A stretch of DNA of 64,000 nucleotides from Unio delphinus (GCA_029339505.1 JAQISU010000210.1:15014001-15078000), one strand, 5' to 3'; counted from the stretch's first letter, positions 1 to 14,016 are shown. The notes: generated by a model from the letters alone, not told the origin. Made by a program: numbers and translations.

Positions 1-696
1 TTTTAGCGAAAAAGTAATGATTTTTGAAATGCAAGAAACTCAAGAAATAAAAACAAACTATATTTAACATAAGTTTTGTTATAGAACTCTATCAATATAA
101 TACTCAGTACATGATAAAAACAATTGATCTTCATGGCATAAAGCTGTGAAATGCGAGAGAATTGTTTGCCTCGTGTCACAGTGTTTTTAGTGTGGACTCC
201 CACGGGTGGTGTTTAAATAAATTTGTATTCTATTCTATCGGCTATCGCCTCAACAATTCTGGAAGAAATGTTAAATTTTACCATATTAAGATGAAGACAT
301 TTTTATGATAATCTACTCAAGTGAAATAAAAGCAAATGCGTAAGTATTATAAATATTGCAAAGATTGACAATATTAAAATCGTCTACCTTGTGCCATATA
401 GCGATTGAACTGAATTCCACTCTTTGCTAAACATTGAAAAGGATATCAATGTGCCCGTTTGCAGCCATGATGTTTTCGGACGGAGTAGAGACATTCATGT
501 AGCAATTGATGACATATAGACAACAACAGAAAAACATATTACACTTCCCTCACCATGTAATATTTGTATAGTTTCTCCTAGGTTTTGCATATAAAATATG
601 TATCTCTTGAATGCTGGGTATCATCGTTAGTAAAAACATTTTATATTGCTGTCTCAATCAATACATGCATTCACTTATTGTCCCCGACAATTTTTG

Positions 697-893
<197 letters not shown>

Positions 894-3800
894 TTGGGAG
901 ATGTTTGTCCCAGTAGAATAAATATTATCAACCAGTGATGCTATTTTCAACCGAATTATGTTAATGAAAATAATGTATTATTTTATGCTCTAAACTGTCA
1001 TTCAAAATTTCAATTTGTATGTAAAACAGACAATGAAAGGAACGCAATTTTCTAATTTCCTTTTAACTTTGTTACCAATTATTACATCATAATCTGAAAA
1101 TGTTAATACAATCACTAAAACATCATTCAAAAATACAATAAAACCAAATCAAACAAACTTAACCCTTAAACATCCATTGATACATTATTTTGAAACTTTT
1201 TTACTATTTTTGGAACATTCCTAGATTTTATATGCACAATATCCCATCAACTAAGCACAGCGTAATTGTATGCGCCACATAAAATACAACAAGTTGGCTC
1301 TTTCCAACATATATCTTCTATTATTTACGTTAACGTGTGAATAATAATACTAATCGAAATGATTAAATGGGGGAGCCTGGCCGTTCCCTTGTAGTTTTCA
1401 ACTCAAACTATTCAGTGTACAATGATGTTTGTCATTTCTGCTCATCTAAAGTTTCCTTCACAACCGCTAGGCATAACGCACCGCACAGACTAGCGAAAAT
1501 AACACAATGCAATGCTTAACATTGCAAAAGTGGCAATTCTCACAAGACTATTCTGTTCAAAATATTATTGTCGGACGCACCGGATACCACGGCTGTATTC
1601 TCATGTCTCGCTGTATGGACATACACCACAATTAATTTTGCTATATGTTCTCTACATATATTTCTCAGTACTGACCTTTCAACTGTGACTATCAATACAA
1701 ATCATATGTTAATCTGAAACACATTCAAAAATGTTTTCACGGTGATGTTCTTGTCAGGGGTTGATCGGCATCTTTTTGAGAGGCTGCACTGTAAACATAA
1801 CTGCATGTAAACAGAACAGATATTTCACTTCCAGATCATCACCAACGCCTTATTACTCAACGAGCACTGCCGCCACAATACACACAGACAACCACATTTA
1901 GCATTGCCTGACTTAATAATGGGGAACAGTCATCATTCATGGAAAATGAAAAAAATTGTGAGCAAACATGTTTGCTGTCAAACGTGGTTCATTTTCTCTT
2001 CTGTGTTTTTTACAACAGGTGTTCATTCATTATTGTAAATTTCCAAAAGATAAATAACTTTAGAAGGCGTTCTTGCCAATATGTGTTTGTCCAATTAAGC
2101 CAGTTTCTGTCCGCTAGTGTATTTACGAGGATTGTATCAGTTTTTCAGTTTGAAAAATGCAATTTAATTGGGTACGTTCATTAGGAATCGTCAGCAGTTA
2201 TGAAAATTAATAACCTGCAATGCAATTAGAGCTTTCTGAAAGGTTTCAGTCATTATTTTTCTAAACGTTTCTGAAAAGTTGTTATTTGAAATTTCCCATG
2301 TTTATTATCTGCCGCCAAAATGTGGTATAATGAGAAGGAGATGATCAAATGACAGTTCATATACTGAAGTGTTACTTTGACCATAAACGTACGAAACCAA
2401 TACGTCATACGCCATTTTTACTAAGTAATGTTTATTACTATACCAAATGGTACATCTCAAACTGAAATACATTCAACGTGACTGAGCTTAAAGAAAGTAG
2501 GGTGGAAACTTAAAATAACAGACCGTGGCATTTGAACATTGAAGACTTGACCGACACTGGACAATATATATATATCATTGAACTAAGACATATTAGGAGT
2601 TATATAATTGAATGGAAATTGTGTCGAAATATCAAGAGATTCCATGTATGCATGAATATATTTGACATCGTCTTTGTCTTTTGTTAACAACTAAACTTGG
2701 ATTATAATATTGTTATAAATGAAACGAAGTTTAGCACCTCCACGCATATTACAGAACATTTCCACCTTAAAATATTCGAGAATATGGGCACATTAACACA
2801 TTCATTATAGGCATTCCATTGCCAAAACACTGAACGTCAATTGGACCTTATGTACTTTGACATGAAAAAGTACTTGTTGAAATGTTTCTCGATTTTTATT
2901 TAAAATGCTCTACGTTCTTTTATTAATCTTCACTTGTGTATTGTAAGGAAACAAATTATTTTTTGGACATGACAACTCGTGTTTGTTTTCGTACATTTCT
3001 GATACTTATATGAAGACCGCAAAAAATAGTCGTAACACCACCACCAAAATGAGAGAAAATCAAAAGTCAATGTTTTTAAAATTATTGTAACGCAGGAGTA
3101 GCTAGCTAATGATACATGCTACACTACATACAGAATAATCTAACTGCAGTAACCTGGAGACTAATGCCCAGTGGATGGTAGCACATAAAAGGTATAACGG
3201 CACCCGTTATACAACCCCAAGTACGCGGAGCTTAAAGTGTAGGTAAATTTGCATTCATAAATAAATAATAACACTAGCGCGGAACGATGCATTATGTCAG
3301 AGTTGTATTTTCTATTAGGCTTTAAAAAATGATAAACATCATTGCAATATGTAGGACTAGGTTAATTCGTATATAAAACATATTTTGTATTTGTTTATGT
3401 TTTTTTAAGTGTGTGACACCAAAGTGTAACTGGGTTTGTTGTGACTAGATACACCTTAGCCCGGTCTAGTTCCAGCAGAATTATCCCTCTTAAATACGCG
3501 GATTACCTTATTTTGTCCTTGCAAATTGACAATCTAAGATTGTGCCCTGTGACAATGTTTAACATGAAAGCTGTAATTGGATAGAAAGTATATTTACTTA
3601 ACAAAAAAAAATTAAATTGGGGTCTATAGAAGAAAATCAACAATTGGTGCCGGGCAACCTCACGCCCTTTGTTTATAGCTTCCAAAACCCACACTGCTTG
3701 AGACCTATTTATATCATATGTATTTTCCCATCAGGTGCTATTTTTAGTTGGTGATAGTTTGGTATTTATAGAAGTTATGGGAAGTAACTCTAACGTGCAC

Positions 3801-4344
3801 ACTGCATTCAAATGTTATAAACCAAAATTATGTGCTATGCGTTTAAAGGCATTTATATATGATTAGCGTGTCATGAATGATTGAGGTCCGGAGATATTGG
3901 GTTATCCTATCGATTATGCCCATGTCACATTTGACCTTACCTTTTCTAGTAATTTAATTAAAATTCAGTTTTAATCAACCTAGCATCATTTCACAAGAAT
4001 ATTTCTCCATAAATATTACCTATATATCATGACACCATGACCGGATATGCCATAGAAATTCGTCACCAAAGATATGTAATTTGAAATATAAAAACATCCT
4101 CATCTTTCACAACCTTCATACACGAATCTCAATATTTACATCGTTATAATGCATAGTAAATTTCTAATTGTTTAAGAGTTAAATCCAATCATTATCGTAA
4201 AGATGATCATCAAATGGAAAGCATGGGCAGTGATCTTACAATGTTTTTATTGAGTGCATAAATGACATATAAAGCTGGTACTTATCTATATTAAGTATAT
4301 ACAAACATGTGTGCGTTCGAGCATACACAACCACACTCACATAT

Positions 4345-4432
4345 ACATACATACATACATACATACATACATACATACATACATACATACATACATACCT
4401 ACATACCTACCTACCTACCTACATACATACAC
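4345..4432. repeat. (CATA)n microsatellite of unit A1
   Basis: Tetranucleotide CATA repeat with some CCTA variants. It sits at a fixed place near the end of every unit; equivalents are near 8892-8984, 29080-29172 and 33524-33561. Both strands read through as open frames (HTYI or YVCM repeats) that are not genes. Confidence 0.95.
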
Positions 4433-4638
4433 AGTGCATATAGTGAGTTCCCATTGTAAGCATATATGCACACATACTTTCAACATCCATATTTATTAGT
4501 AACACGTGCAGATTGTAGGCATCCTCACAGATGGAATTCCTAAATATATGTGAAGTTTTGAGCACGGCTTGGACGTGAAAGGCCAGGTTTGTTCGCAACA
4601 GTTTATTCATTCACAAATCACATTGTTGAAATATATAT

Positions 4639-5337
4639 TTTTAGCGAAAAAGAAATGATTTTTGAAATGCTAGAAACTAAAGAAATAAAAACAAACTATA
4701 TTTAACATAAGTTTTGTTATAGAACTCTATCAATATAATACTCAGTACAAGATAAAAACAATTGAACTTCATGGCATAAAGCTGTGAAATGCGAGAGAAT
4801 TGTTTGCCTCGTGTCACAGTGTTTTTAGTGTGGACTCCCAAGGGTGGTGTTTAAATAAATTTTTATTCTATTCTATCGGCTTTCGCCTCAACAATTCTGG
4901 AAGAAATGTTAAATTTTACCATATTAAGATGAAGACATTTTTATGATAATCTACTCAAGTGAAATAAAAGCAAATGCGTAAGTATTATAAATATTGCAAA
5001 GATTGACAATATTAAAATCGTCTACCGTGTGCCATATAGCGATTGAACTGAATTCCACTCTTTGCTAAACATTGAAAAGGATATCAATGTGCCCGTTTGC
5101 CGCCATGATGTTTTCGGACGGAGTAGAGACATTCATGTAGCAATTGATGACATATAGACAACAACAGAAAAACATATTACACTTCCCTCACCATGTAATA
5201 TTTGTATAGTTTCTGCTAGGTTTTGCATATAAAATATGAATCTCTTGAAGGTTGGGTATCATCGTTAGTAAAAACATTTGATATTGCTGTCTCAATCAAT
5301 ACATGCATTCACTTATTGTCCCCGACAATTTTTGATC

Positions 5338-5393
<56 letters not shown>

Positions 5394-7062
5394 ATTTGGG
5401 AGATGTTTGTCCCAGTAGAATAAATATTATCAACCAGTGATGCTATTTTCAACCGAATTATGTTAATGAAAATAATGTATTATTTTATGCTCTAAACTGT
5501 CATTCAAAATTTCAATTTGTATGTAAAACAGACAATGAAAGGAACGCAATTTTCTAATTTCCTTTTAACTTTGTTACCAATTATTACATCATAATCTGAA
5601 AATGTTAATACAATCACTAAAACATCATTCAAAAATACAATAAAACCAAATCAAACAAACCTAACCCTTAAACATCCATTGATACATTATTTTGAAACTT
5701 TTTTACTATTTTTGGAACATTCCTAGATTTTATATGCACAATATCCCATCAACTAAGCACAACGTAATTGTATGCGCCACATAAAATACAACAAGTTGGC
5801 ACTTTCCAACATATATCTTCTATTATTTACGTTAACGTGTGAATAATAATACTAATCGAAATGATTAAATGGGGGAGCCTGGCCGTTCCCTTATAGTTTT
5901 CAACTCAAACTATTCAGTGTACAATGATGTTTGTCATTTCTGCTCATCTAAAGTTTCCTTCACAACCGCTAGGCATAACGCACCGCAAAGACTAACGAAA
6001 ATAACACAATGCAATGCTTAACATTGCAAAAGTGGCAATTCTCACAAGACTATTCTGTTCAAAATATTATTGTCGGACGCACCGGATACCACGGCTGTAT
6101 TCTCATGTCTCGCTGTATGGACATACACCACAATTAATTTTGCTATATGTTCTCTACATATATTTCTCAGTACTGACCTTTCAACTGTGACTATCAATAC
6201 AAATCATATGTTAATCTGAAACACATCCAAAGATGTCTTCACGGTGATGTTCTTGTCAGGGGCTGATCGGCATTTTTTTGAGAGGCTGCACTGTAAACAT
6301 AACTGCATGTAAACAGAACAGATATTTCACTTCCAGATCATCACCAACGCCTTATTACTCAACGAGCACTGCCGCCACAATACACACAGACAACCACATT
6401 TAGCATTGCCTGACTTAATAATGGGGAACAGTCATCATTCATGGAAAATGAAAAAAATTGTGAGCAAACATGTTTGCTGTCAAACGTGGTTCATTTTCTC
6501 TTCTGTGTTTTTTACAACAGGTGTTCATTCATTATTGTAAATTTCCAAAAGATAAATAACTTTAGAAGGCGTTCTTGCCAATATGTGTTTGTCCAATTAA
6601 GCCAGTTTCTGTCCGCTAGTGTATTTACGAAGATTGTATAAGTTTTTCAGTTTGAAAAATGCAATTTAATTTGGTACGTTCATTAGGAATCGTCATATGT
6701 TATGAAAATTAATAACCTACAATGCAATTTGAGCTTTCTGAAAGGTTTCAGTCATTATTTTTCTAAACGTTTCTGAAAAGTTGTTATTTGAAATTTCCCA
6801 TGTTTATTATCTGCCGCCAAAATGTGGTATAATGAGAAGGAGATGATCAAATGACAGTTCATATACTGAAGTGTTACTTTGACCATAAACGTACGAAACC
6901 AATACGTCATACGCCATTTTTACTAAGTAATGTTTATCACTATACCAAATGGTACATCTCAAACTGAAATACATTCAACGTGACTGAGCTTAAAGAAAGT
7001 AGGGTGGAAACTTAAAATAACAGACCGTGGCATTTGGACATTGAAGACTTGACCGACACTGG

Positions 7063-7125
<63 letters not shown>

Positions 7126-9193
7126 TTGAACTAAGACATATTACGAGTTATATAATGGAATGGAAATTGTGTCGAAATATCAAGAGATTCCATGTATGCA
7201 TGAATATATTTGACATCGTCTTTGTCTTTTGTTAACAACTAAACTTGCATTATAATATTGTTATAAATGAAACGAATTTTAGCACCTCCACGCATTTTAC
7301 AGAACATTTCCACCTTAAAATATTCGAGAATATGGGCACATTAACACATGCATTATAGGCATTCCATTGCCAAAACATTGAACGTCAATTGGACCTTATG
7401 TACTTTGACATGAAAAAGTACTTGTTGAAATGTTTTTCGATTTTTATTGAAAATACTCTACGTTCTTTTATTAATCTTCACTTGTGTATTGTAAGGAAAC
7501 AAATTATTTTTTGGACATGACAACTCGTGTTTGTTTTCGTACATTTCTGATACTTATATGAAGACCGCAAAAAATAGTCGTAACACCACCACCAAAATGA
7601 GAGAAAATCAAAAGTCAATGTTATTAAAATTATTGTAACGCAGGAGTAGCTAGCTAATGATACATGCTACACTACATACAGAATAATCTAACTGCAGTAA
7701 CCTGGAGACTAATGCCCAGTGGATGGTAGCACATAAAAGGTATAACGGCACCCGTTATACAACCCCAAATAGACGGAGCTTAAAGTGTAGGTAAATTTGC
7801 ATTCATAAATAAATAATAACACTAGCGCGGAACGATGCATTATGTCAGAGTTGTATTTTCTATTAGGCTTTAAAAAATGATAAACATCATTGCAATATGT
7901 AGGACTAGGTTAATTCGTATATAAATCATATTTTGTATTTGTTTATGTTTTTTTAAATGTGTGACACCAAAGTGAAACTGGGTTTGTTGTGACTAGATAC
8001 CCCTTAGCCCGGTCTAGTTCCAGCAGAATTATCCCTCTTAAATACACTGATTACCTTATTTTGTCCTTGCAAATTGACAATCTAAGATTGTGCCCTGTGA
8101 CAATGTGTGACATGCAAGCTGTAATTGGATAGAAAGTATATGTACTTAACAAAAAAAATAATATTGGGGTCTATAGAAGAAAATCAACAATTGGTGCCGG
8201 GATACCTCACGCCCTTTGTTTATAGCTTCCAAAACCCACACTGCTTGAGACCTATTTATATCATATGTATTTTCCCATCAGGTGCTATTTTTAGTTGGTG
8301 ATAGTTTGGTATTTGTAGAAGTTATGGGAAGTAACTCTAACGTGCACACTGCATTCAAATGTTATAAACCAAAATGATGTGCTATGCGTTTAAAGGCATT
8401 TATATATGATTAGCGTGTCATGAATGATTGAGGTCAGGAGATATTGGGTTATCCTATCGATTATGCCCATGTCACATTTGACCTTACCTTTTCTAGTAAT
8501 ATAATTAAAATTCAGTTTTAATCAACCTAGCATCATTTCACAAGAATATTTCTCCATAAATATTACCTATATATCATGACACCATGGCCGAATATGCCAA
8601 AGAAATTCGTCACCAAAGTTATGTAATTTGAAATATAAAAACATCCTCATCTTTCACAACCTTCATACACGAATCTCAATATTTACATCGTTATAATGCA
8701 TAGTAAATTTCTAATTGTTTAAGAGTTAAATACAATCATTATCGTAAAGATGATCATCAAATGGAAAGCAAGGGCAGTGATATTACAATGTTTTTATTGA
8801 GTGCATAAATGACATATAAAGCTGGTACATATCTATATTAAGTATATACATACATGTGTGCGTTCGAGCATACACAACCACACTCACATATACATACATA
8901 CATACATACATACATACATACATACATACATACATACATACATACATACATACATACATACATACATACATACATACATACATACACAGTGCATATAGTG
9001 AGTTCCCATTGTAAGCACATATGCACACATACTTTCAACATCCATATTTATTAGTAACGCGTGCAGATTGTAGGCATCCTCACAGATGGAATTCCTAAAT
9101 ATATGTGAAGTTTTGAGCACGGCTTGGACGTTAAAGGCCAGGTTTGTTCGCAACAGTTTATTCATTCACAAATCAGATTGTTGAAATATATAT
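4639..9193. repeat. Tandem unit A2 (~4.55 kb, non-coding)
   Basis: Second copy of the A unit, nearly identical to A1 except at microsatellites. The TA run at 7068-7123 is greatly expanded relative to A1, where it is only a few repeats near 2565. The sequence around 7660-7690 is an empty counterpart of the Polinton 1 insertion site. No gene seen. Confidence 0.85.
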
Positions 9194-9845
9194 TTTTAGC
9201 GAAAAAGAAATGATTTTTGACATGCTAGAAACTAAAGAAATAAAAAAAACCATATTTAACATAAGTTTTGTTATAGAACTCTATCAATATAATACTCAGT
9301 ACAAGATAAAAACAATTGACCTTCATGGCATAAAGCTGTGAAATGCAAGAGAATTGTTTGCCTCGTGTCACAGTATTTTCAGTGTGGACTCCCACGGGTG
9401 GTGTTTAAATAAATTTGTATTCTATTCTATCGGCTTTCGCCTCAACAATTCTGGAAGAAATGTTAAATTTTACCATATTAAGATGAAGACATTTTTATGA
9501 TAATCTACTCAAGTGAAATAAAAGCAAATGCGTAAGTATTATAAATATTGCAAAGATTGACAATATTAAAATCGTCTACCGTGTGCCATATAGCGATTGA
9601 ACTGAATTCCACTCTTTGCTAAACATTGAAAAGGATATCAATGTGCCCGTTTGCCGCCATGATGTTTTCGGACGGAGTAGAGACATATTACACTTCCCTC
9701 ACCATGTAATATTTGTATAGTTTCTGTTAGGTTTTGCATATAAAATATGTATCTCTTGAAGGTTGGGTATCATCGTTAGTAAAAACATTTTATATTACTG
9801 TCTCAATCAATACATGCATTCACTTATTGTCCCCGACAATTTTTG

Positions 9846-9918
<73 letters not shown>

Positions 9919-12159
9919 ATTAATTTGGGAGATGTTTGTCCCAGTAGAATAAATATTATCAACCAGTGATGCTATTTTCAACCAAATTATGTTAATGAAA
10001 ATAATGTATTATTTTATGCTCTAAACTGTCATTCAAAATTTCAATTTGGATGTAAAATAGACAATGAGAGGAACGCATTTTTCTAATTTCCTTTTAACTT
10101 TGTTACCAATTATTACATCATAATCTGAAAATGTTAATACAATCACTAAAACATCATTCAAAAATACAATAAAACCAAATCAAACAAACTTAACCCTTCA
10201 ACAACCATTGATACATTATTTTGAAACTTTTTTACTATTTTTGGAACATTCCTAGATTTTATATGCACAATATCCCATCAACTAAGCACAGCGTAATTGT
10301 ATGCGCCACATAAAATACAACAAGTTGGCTCTTTCCAACATATATCTTCTATTATTTACGTTAACGTGTGAATAATAATACTAATCGAAATGATTAAATG
10401 GGGGAGCCTGGCCGTTCCCTTGTAGTTTTCAACTCAAACTATTCAGTGTACAATGATGTTGGTCATTTCTGCTCATCTAAAGTTTCCTTCACAACCGCTA
10501 GGCATAACGCACTGCACAGACTAACGAAAATAGCACACTGCAATGCTTAACATTCCAAAAATGGTAATTCTCACAAGACTATTCTGTTCAAAATATTATT
10601 GTCGAACGCACCGGATATCACGGCTGTATTCTCATGTCTCGCTGCATGGACATACACCACAATTAATTTTGCTATATGTTCTCTACATATATTTCTCAGT
10701 ACTGACCTTTCAACTGTGACTATCAATACAAATCATATGTTAATCTGAAACACATCCAAAGATGTCTTCACGGTGATGTTCTTGTCAGGGGTTGATCGGC
10801 ATCTTTTTGAGAGGCTGCACTGTAAACATAACTGCATGTAAACAGAACAGATAGTTCACTTCCGGTTCATCACCAACGCCTTATTACTCAACGAGCACTG
10901 CCGCCACAATACACACAGACAACCACATTTAGCATTGCCTGACTTAATAATGGGGAACAGTCATCATTCATGGAAAATGAAAAAAATTGTGCGTAAACAT
11001 GTTTGCTGTCAAACGTGGTTCATTTTCTCTTCTGTGTTTTTTACAACAGGTGTTCATTCATTATTGTAAATTTCCAAAAGATAAATAACTTTAGAAGGCG
11101 TTCTTGCCAATATGTGTTTGTCCATTTAAGCCAGTTTCTGTCCGCTAGTGTATTTTCGAGGATTGTATAAGTTTTTCAGTTTGAAAAATGCAATTTAATT
11201 GGGTACGTTGATTAGGAATCGTCAGCAGTTATAAAAATTAATAACCTACAATGCAATTAGAGCTTTCTGAAACGTTTCAGTCATTATTTTTCTAAACGTT
11301 TCTGAAAAGTTGTTATTTGAAATTCCCCATGTTTATTATCTGCCGCCAAAATGTGGTATAATGAGGAGATGATCAAATGACAGTTCAATTACTGAAGTGT
11401 TACTTTGACCATAAACGTACGAAACCAATACGTCATACGCCATTTTTACTAAGTAATGTTTATTACTATACCAAATGGTACATCTCAAACTGAAATACAT
11501 TCAACGTGACTGAGCTTAAAGAAAGTAGGGTGGAAATTTAAAATAACAGACCGTGGCATTTGGACATTGAAGACTTGACCGACACTGGACAATATATATA
11601 TATATATATCATTGAACTAAGACATATTAGGAGTTATATAATGGAATGGAAATTGTGTCGAAATATCAAGAGATTCCATGTATGCATGAATATATTTGAC
11701 ATCGTATTTGTCTTTTGTTAACAACTAAACTTGCATTATAATATTGTTATAAATGAAACGAATTTTAGCACCTCCACGCATTTTACAGAACATTTCCACC
11801 TTAAAATATTCGAGAATATGGGCACATTAACACATGCATTATAGGCATTCCATTGCCAAAACACTGAACGTCAATTGGACCTTATGTACTTTGACATGAA
11901 AAAGTACTTGTTGGAATGTTTTTCGATTTTTATTGAAAATACTCTACGTTCTTTTATTAATCTTCACTTGTGTATTGTAAGGAAACAAATTATTTTTTGG
12001 ACATGACAACTCGTGTTTGTTTTCGTACATTTCTGATACTTATATGAAGACCGCAAAAAATAGTCGTAACACCACCACCAAAATGAGAGAAAATCAAAAG
12101 TCAATGTTATTAAAATTATTGTAACGCAGGAGTAGCTAGCTAATGATACATGCTACACT
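9194..12159. repeat. Tandem unit A3, left part (split by Polinton 1)
   Basis: Left two thirds of the third A unit. It runs in register with A1 and A2 up to the motif GCTACACT, where the Polinton inverted repeat begins. The remainder resumes at 27857. Joining the two flanks gives about 4.49 kb, matching the other units. No gene seen. Confidence 0.85.
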
Positions 12160-12417
12160 AGCAGCAGAGAGGGTGAATCCTACAACGTTTTCAGACAAAA
12201 TTTTGATTGAAATCCTAAAACGAGCCGTCTTATAATCTTATTTTAACCAAAAAAAGGCGAACCCTACAACGTTTTCAGACAAAAAATTGATTGAAATCTC
12301 CCTACGAAATCATTTTAACTAAAAAAATGAAAACGATTTTTTAATCAATTTTGGTCGCAACTTGTTGTCATCCACCCTCTCTGCTGCTAAAGTTTTCAGT
12401 TCTGGGTTAATAAAAAT
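12160..12417 (+). repeat. Left terminal inverted repeat of Polinton 1
   Basis: The reverse complement of 27598-27856 with only a few mismatches or indels. It begins AGCAGCAGAGAGGGTG. The same 16 bp occurs in inverse orientation at 12373-12388, so the outer 229 bp is itself flanked by short inverted repeats. Inside are two direct copies of a ~40 bp block containing ACAACGTTTTCAGACAAAA (near 12181 and 12267). Confidence 0.95.
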
Positions 12418-12478
12418 AATAAATAATTTGATCGAGTATTTTTGATTTCACAAACAGACTAATCGCTAACACCTCTTC

Positions 12479-13156
12479 TTATAAATCAATCAGATTATTT
12501 GACTGGTCGGTGAGTTTGAAATTAATTCTGGTTAAAGAATTATTATGGCATCGCATATAGACAGGATTAATTGGGTTTTCAATAATTAGGAATCCTGGAG
12601 GAGCTGTTGGTGCAAATGAATAAAGAATATATCCTTGCTGAGCTTGATTTGATCGTTCGAGATTAATTTGATAGCTTCCTTCGATAATATCACACACTAA
12701 ATTAAGCGCAATCACCGAGGATATATTCACGTTGAACGGAGCGATATGCCTGCCGCCACCATCTGGATCATTATTATATTTGAGGAGGACAGTTGAATCT
12801 GATTTTTGTAGCGCTTTGATATCGGTTTTAACAATTCTTGCTAATTCATCAGCGTTGTATTTCGGAAACTTGAAATTACGCAGATTGTCTTCTGTGATAT
12901 TGTAATCGGTTAGGAATCGTTGTTTATTGTCGCTGTTGTCATTAATTATTGTTTGAATAATTAGTTCATAGATATATTCCATGTCCGATATAAGTTGATT
13001 TATTATTTCAACGTGTTTTTGCGATCTTGTTTTCCGTAGTTGTTCTAGTTGTGTGTCATATAATTGTTTAATCTCATTAAAATAACCACGGACGTCAGTT
13101 AGCGTAAATGAAATAGTAACAGATGAGTCGGTTGTTCTTTTAATGATAAATCCCAT
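12479..13156 (-). CDS. Structural-type protein, C-terminal half (frame-split)
   Basis: A 225-codon frame that I read as the downstream part of the same protein family as the frame at 13099-13788. It has a charged helical stretch (about residues 20-75) and a C-terminal block with LYSFAPTAPPGFLIIENPIN followed by INFKLTDQSNNLIDL. That ending is typical, from memory, of a recurrent Polinton-associated structural protein in invertebrates. The upstream frame continues 58 bp past this frame's first ATG in another register, so one frameshift separates the halves. I see no canonical slippery site there, so an indel is the simplest explanation. It lies next to the left inverted repeat and is the last gene of the left-hand minus-strand set. 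Its exact virion role is unknown. Confidence 0.6.
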   Translation of the reverse strand: MGFIIKRTTDSSVTISFTLTDVRGYFNEIKQLYDTQLEQLRKTRSQKHVEIINQLISDMEYIYELIIQTIINDNSDNKQRFLTDYNITEDNLRNFKFPKYNADELARIVKTDIKALQKSDSTVLLKYNNDPDGGGRHIAPFNVNISSVIALNLVCDIIEGSYQINLERSNQAQQGYILYSFAPTAPPGFLIIENPINPVYMRCHNNSLTRINFKLTDQSNNLIDL

Positions 13157-13788
13157 TGCAATGTGTCTTTGTTGGTGAATATGAATCTATCGGCGATTTT
13201 TCCTTTTCTTATATCAGATAAATCATCTCGATAACTGGGATTGATTTCATGATATGATTGTACATCCGTGGTTAAGTCGGTGGTTGATTTTTCCGGTGGT
13301 TTTTCAGGCCATCCTAGTACGGTTCTAATAGAACTCTGATAGATATCTACGACGTATCCTTCTGTGCTTATTTCAATCGCAGATGATAGCGTCGGTTCAT
13401 GAACTGTTATAGCGATTTTTGATTCTTTTCCAGTAATCGATTTTATTCTACGCGCGAATTCATTATTGATTTGTTCGATTTGGTATGATCCGGTTGGTAT
13501 GGAAACGACGTTCCAGTCTGGTGTTCCGTCGGGTTTATTCTTATTTGCAAACACCAGTGAATTATTGGGTTGTTGACCACCAAATGATTTTGATCTGATA
13601 TTAGGCCAACTGTGATACACTCGTAGTTTTGCTAGCGCTATCTCCTTCACTGGGACCGGAGAGGGGAAATTCACACTGAATTCTGGATTCGTTGATGTTA
13701 TTGATATCATGCTTGTTTGTACTGGGTTCGTGTTCTCCACTATTCGTTGAAGTAATTCCATCGGTGTCGTCATTGTTATTATACTCAT
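13099..13788 (-). CDS. Structural-type protein, N-terminal half (frame-split)
   Basis: A 229-codon frame. Recognisable family features are a VYHSWPNI motif (about residue 57), then PTGSYQIEQINNEF and a VVDIYQSSIRTVLGW segment. This pattern recurs in Polinton/adintovirus-associated proteins of invertebrates, thought to be virion components; I recall the family from experience and cannot search here. The last ~20 residues are probably out of frame, because the family's continuation is found in the -1 frame starting at 13156. The 5' end of the gene lies in a ~165 bp tandem duplication (13684-14016), so an extra copy of its start survives upstream. Possibly minor capsid or vertex protein; moderate to low certainty. 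Confidence 0.6.
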   Translation of the reverse strand: MSIITMTTPMELLQRIVENTNPVQTSMISITSTNPEFSVNFPSPVPVKEIALAKLRVYHSWPNIRSKSFGGQQPNNSLVFANKNKPDGTPDWNVVSIPTGSYQIEQINNEFARRIKSITGKESKIAITVHEPTLSSAIEISTEGYVVDIYQSSIRTVLGWPEKPPEKSTTDLTTDVQSYHEINPSYRDDLSDIRKGKIADRFIFTNKDTLQWDLSLKEQPTHLLLFHLR

Positions 13789-14016
13789 GTTGTATTTCTA
13801 ATTTTGGTATCGAGGAATCATAAATACTGACCATCACTGAGAACTCACAATCTGGTAATGTTGATATTATTGAGATCATTTTGTTTTTTGGGTTCGTGTT
13901 TTCTGATTCCATCGGTGTTGTCATTGTTATTATATTCATGTTGTCGCTCTAATTTCGATATCGCGGAATCAAAAATACTGACCATCGCTGAGAATTCACT
14001 ATCTGATATAATCGTA
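13684..14016. repeat. ~165 bp tandem duplication across a gene boundary
   Basis: The block at about 13684-13855 is repeated at about 13856-14016 with roughly 85% similarity by eye. Each copy contains the end of the two-TM protein gene (residues like KLE.QHEYNNND.TDGI) and the start of the split structural gene (...IITMTTPME). The duplication leaves a hybrid 112-codon frame at 13601-13939, which I treat as a remnant and not a gene. Confidence 0.75.

Noticed and set aside
1939..2184. Frame MENEKNCEQTCLLSNVVHF in A1 and A2
   Set aside because: Shortened in A2 and lost in A3-A5 through point changes; not maintained.
13601..13939. 112-codon minus-strand frame
   Set aside because: A hybrid produced by the ~165 bp duplication, mixing pieces of two neighbouring genes with an out-of-frame end.
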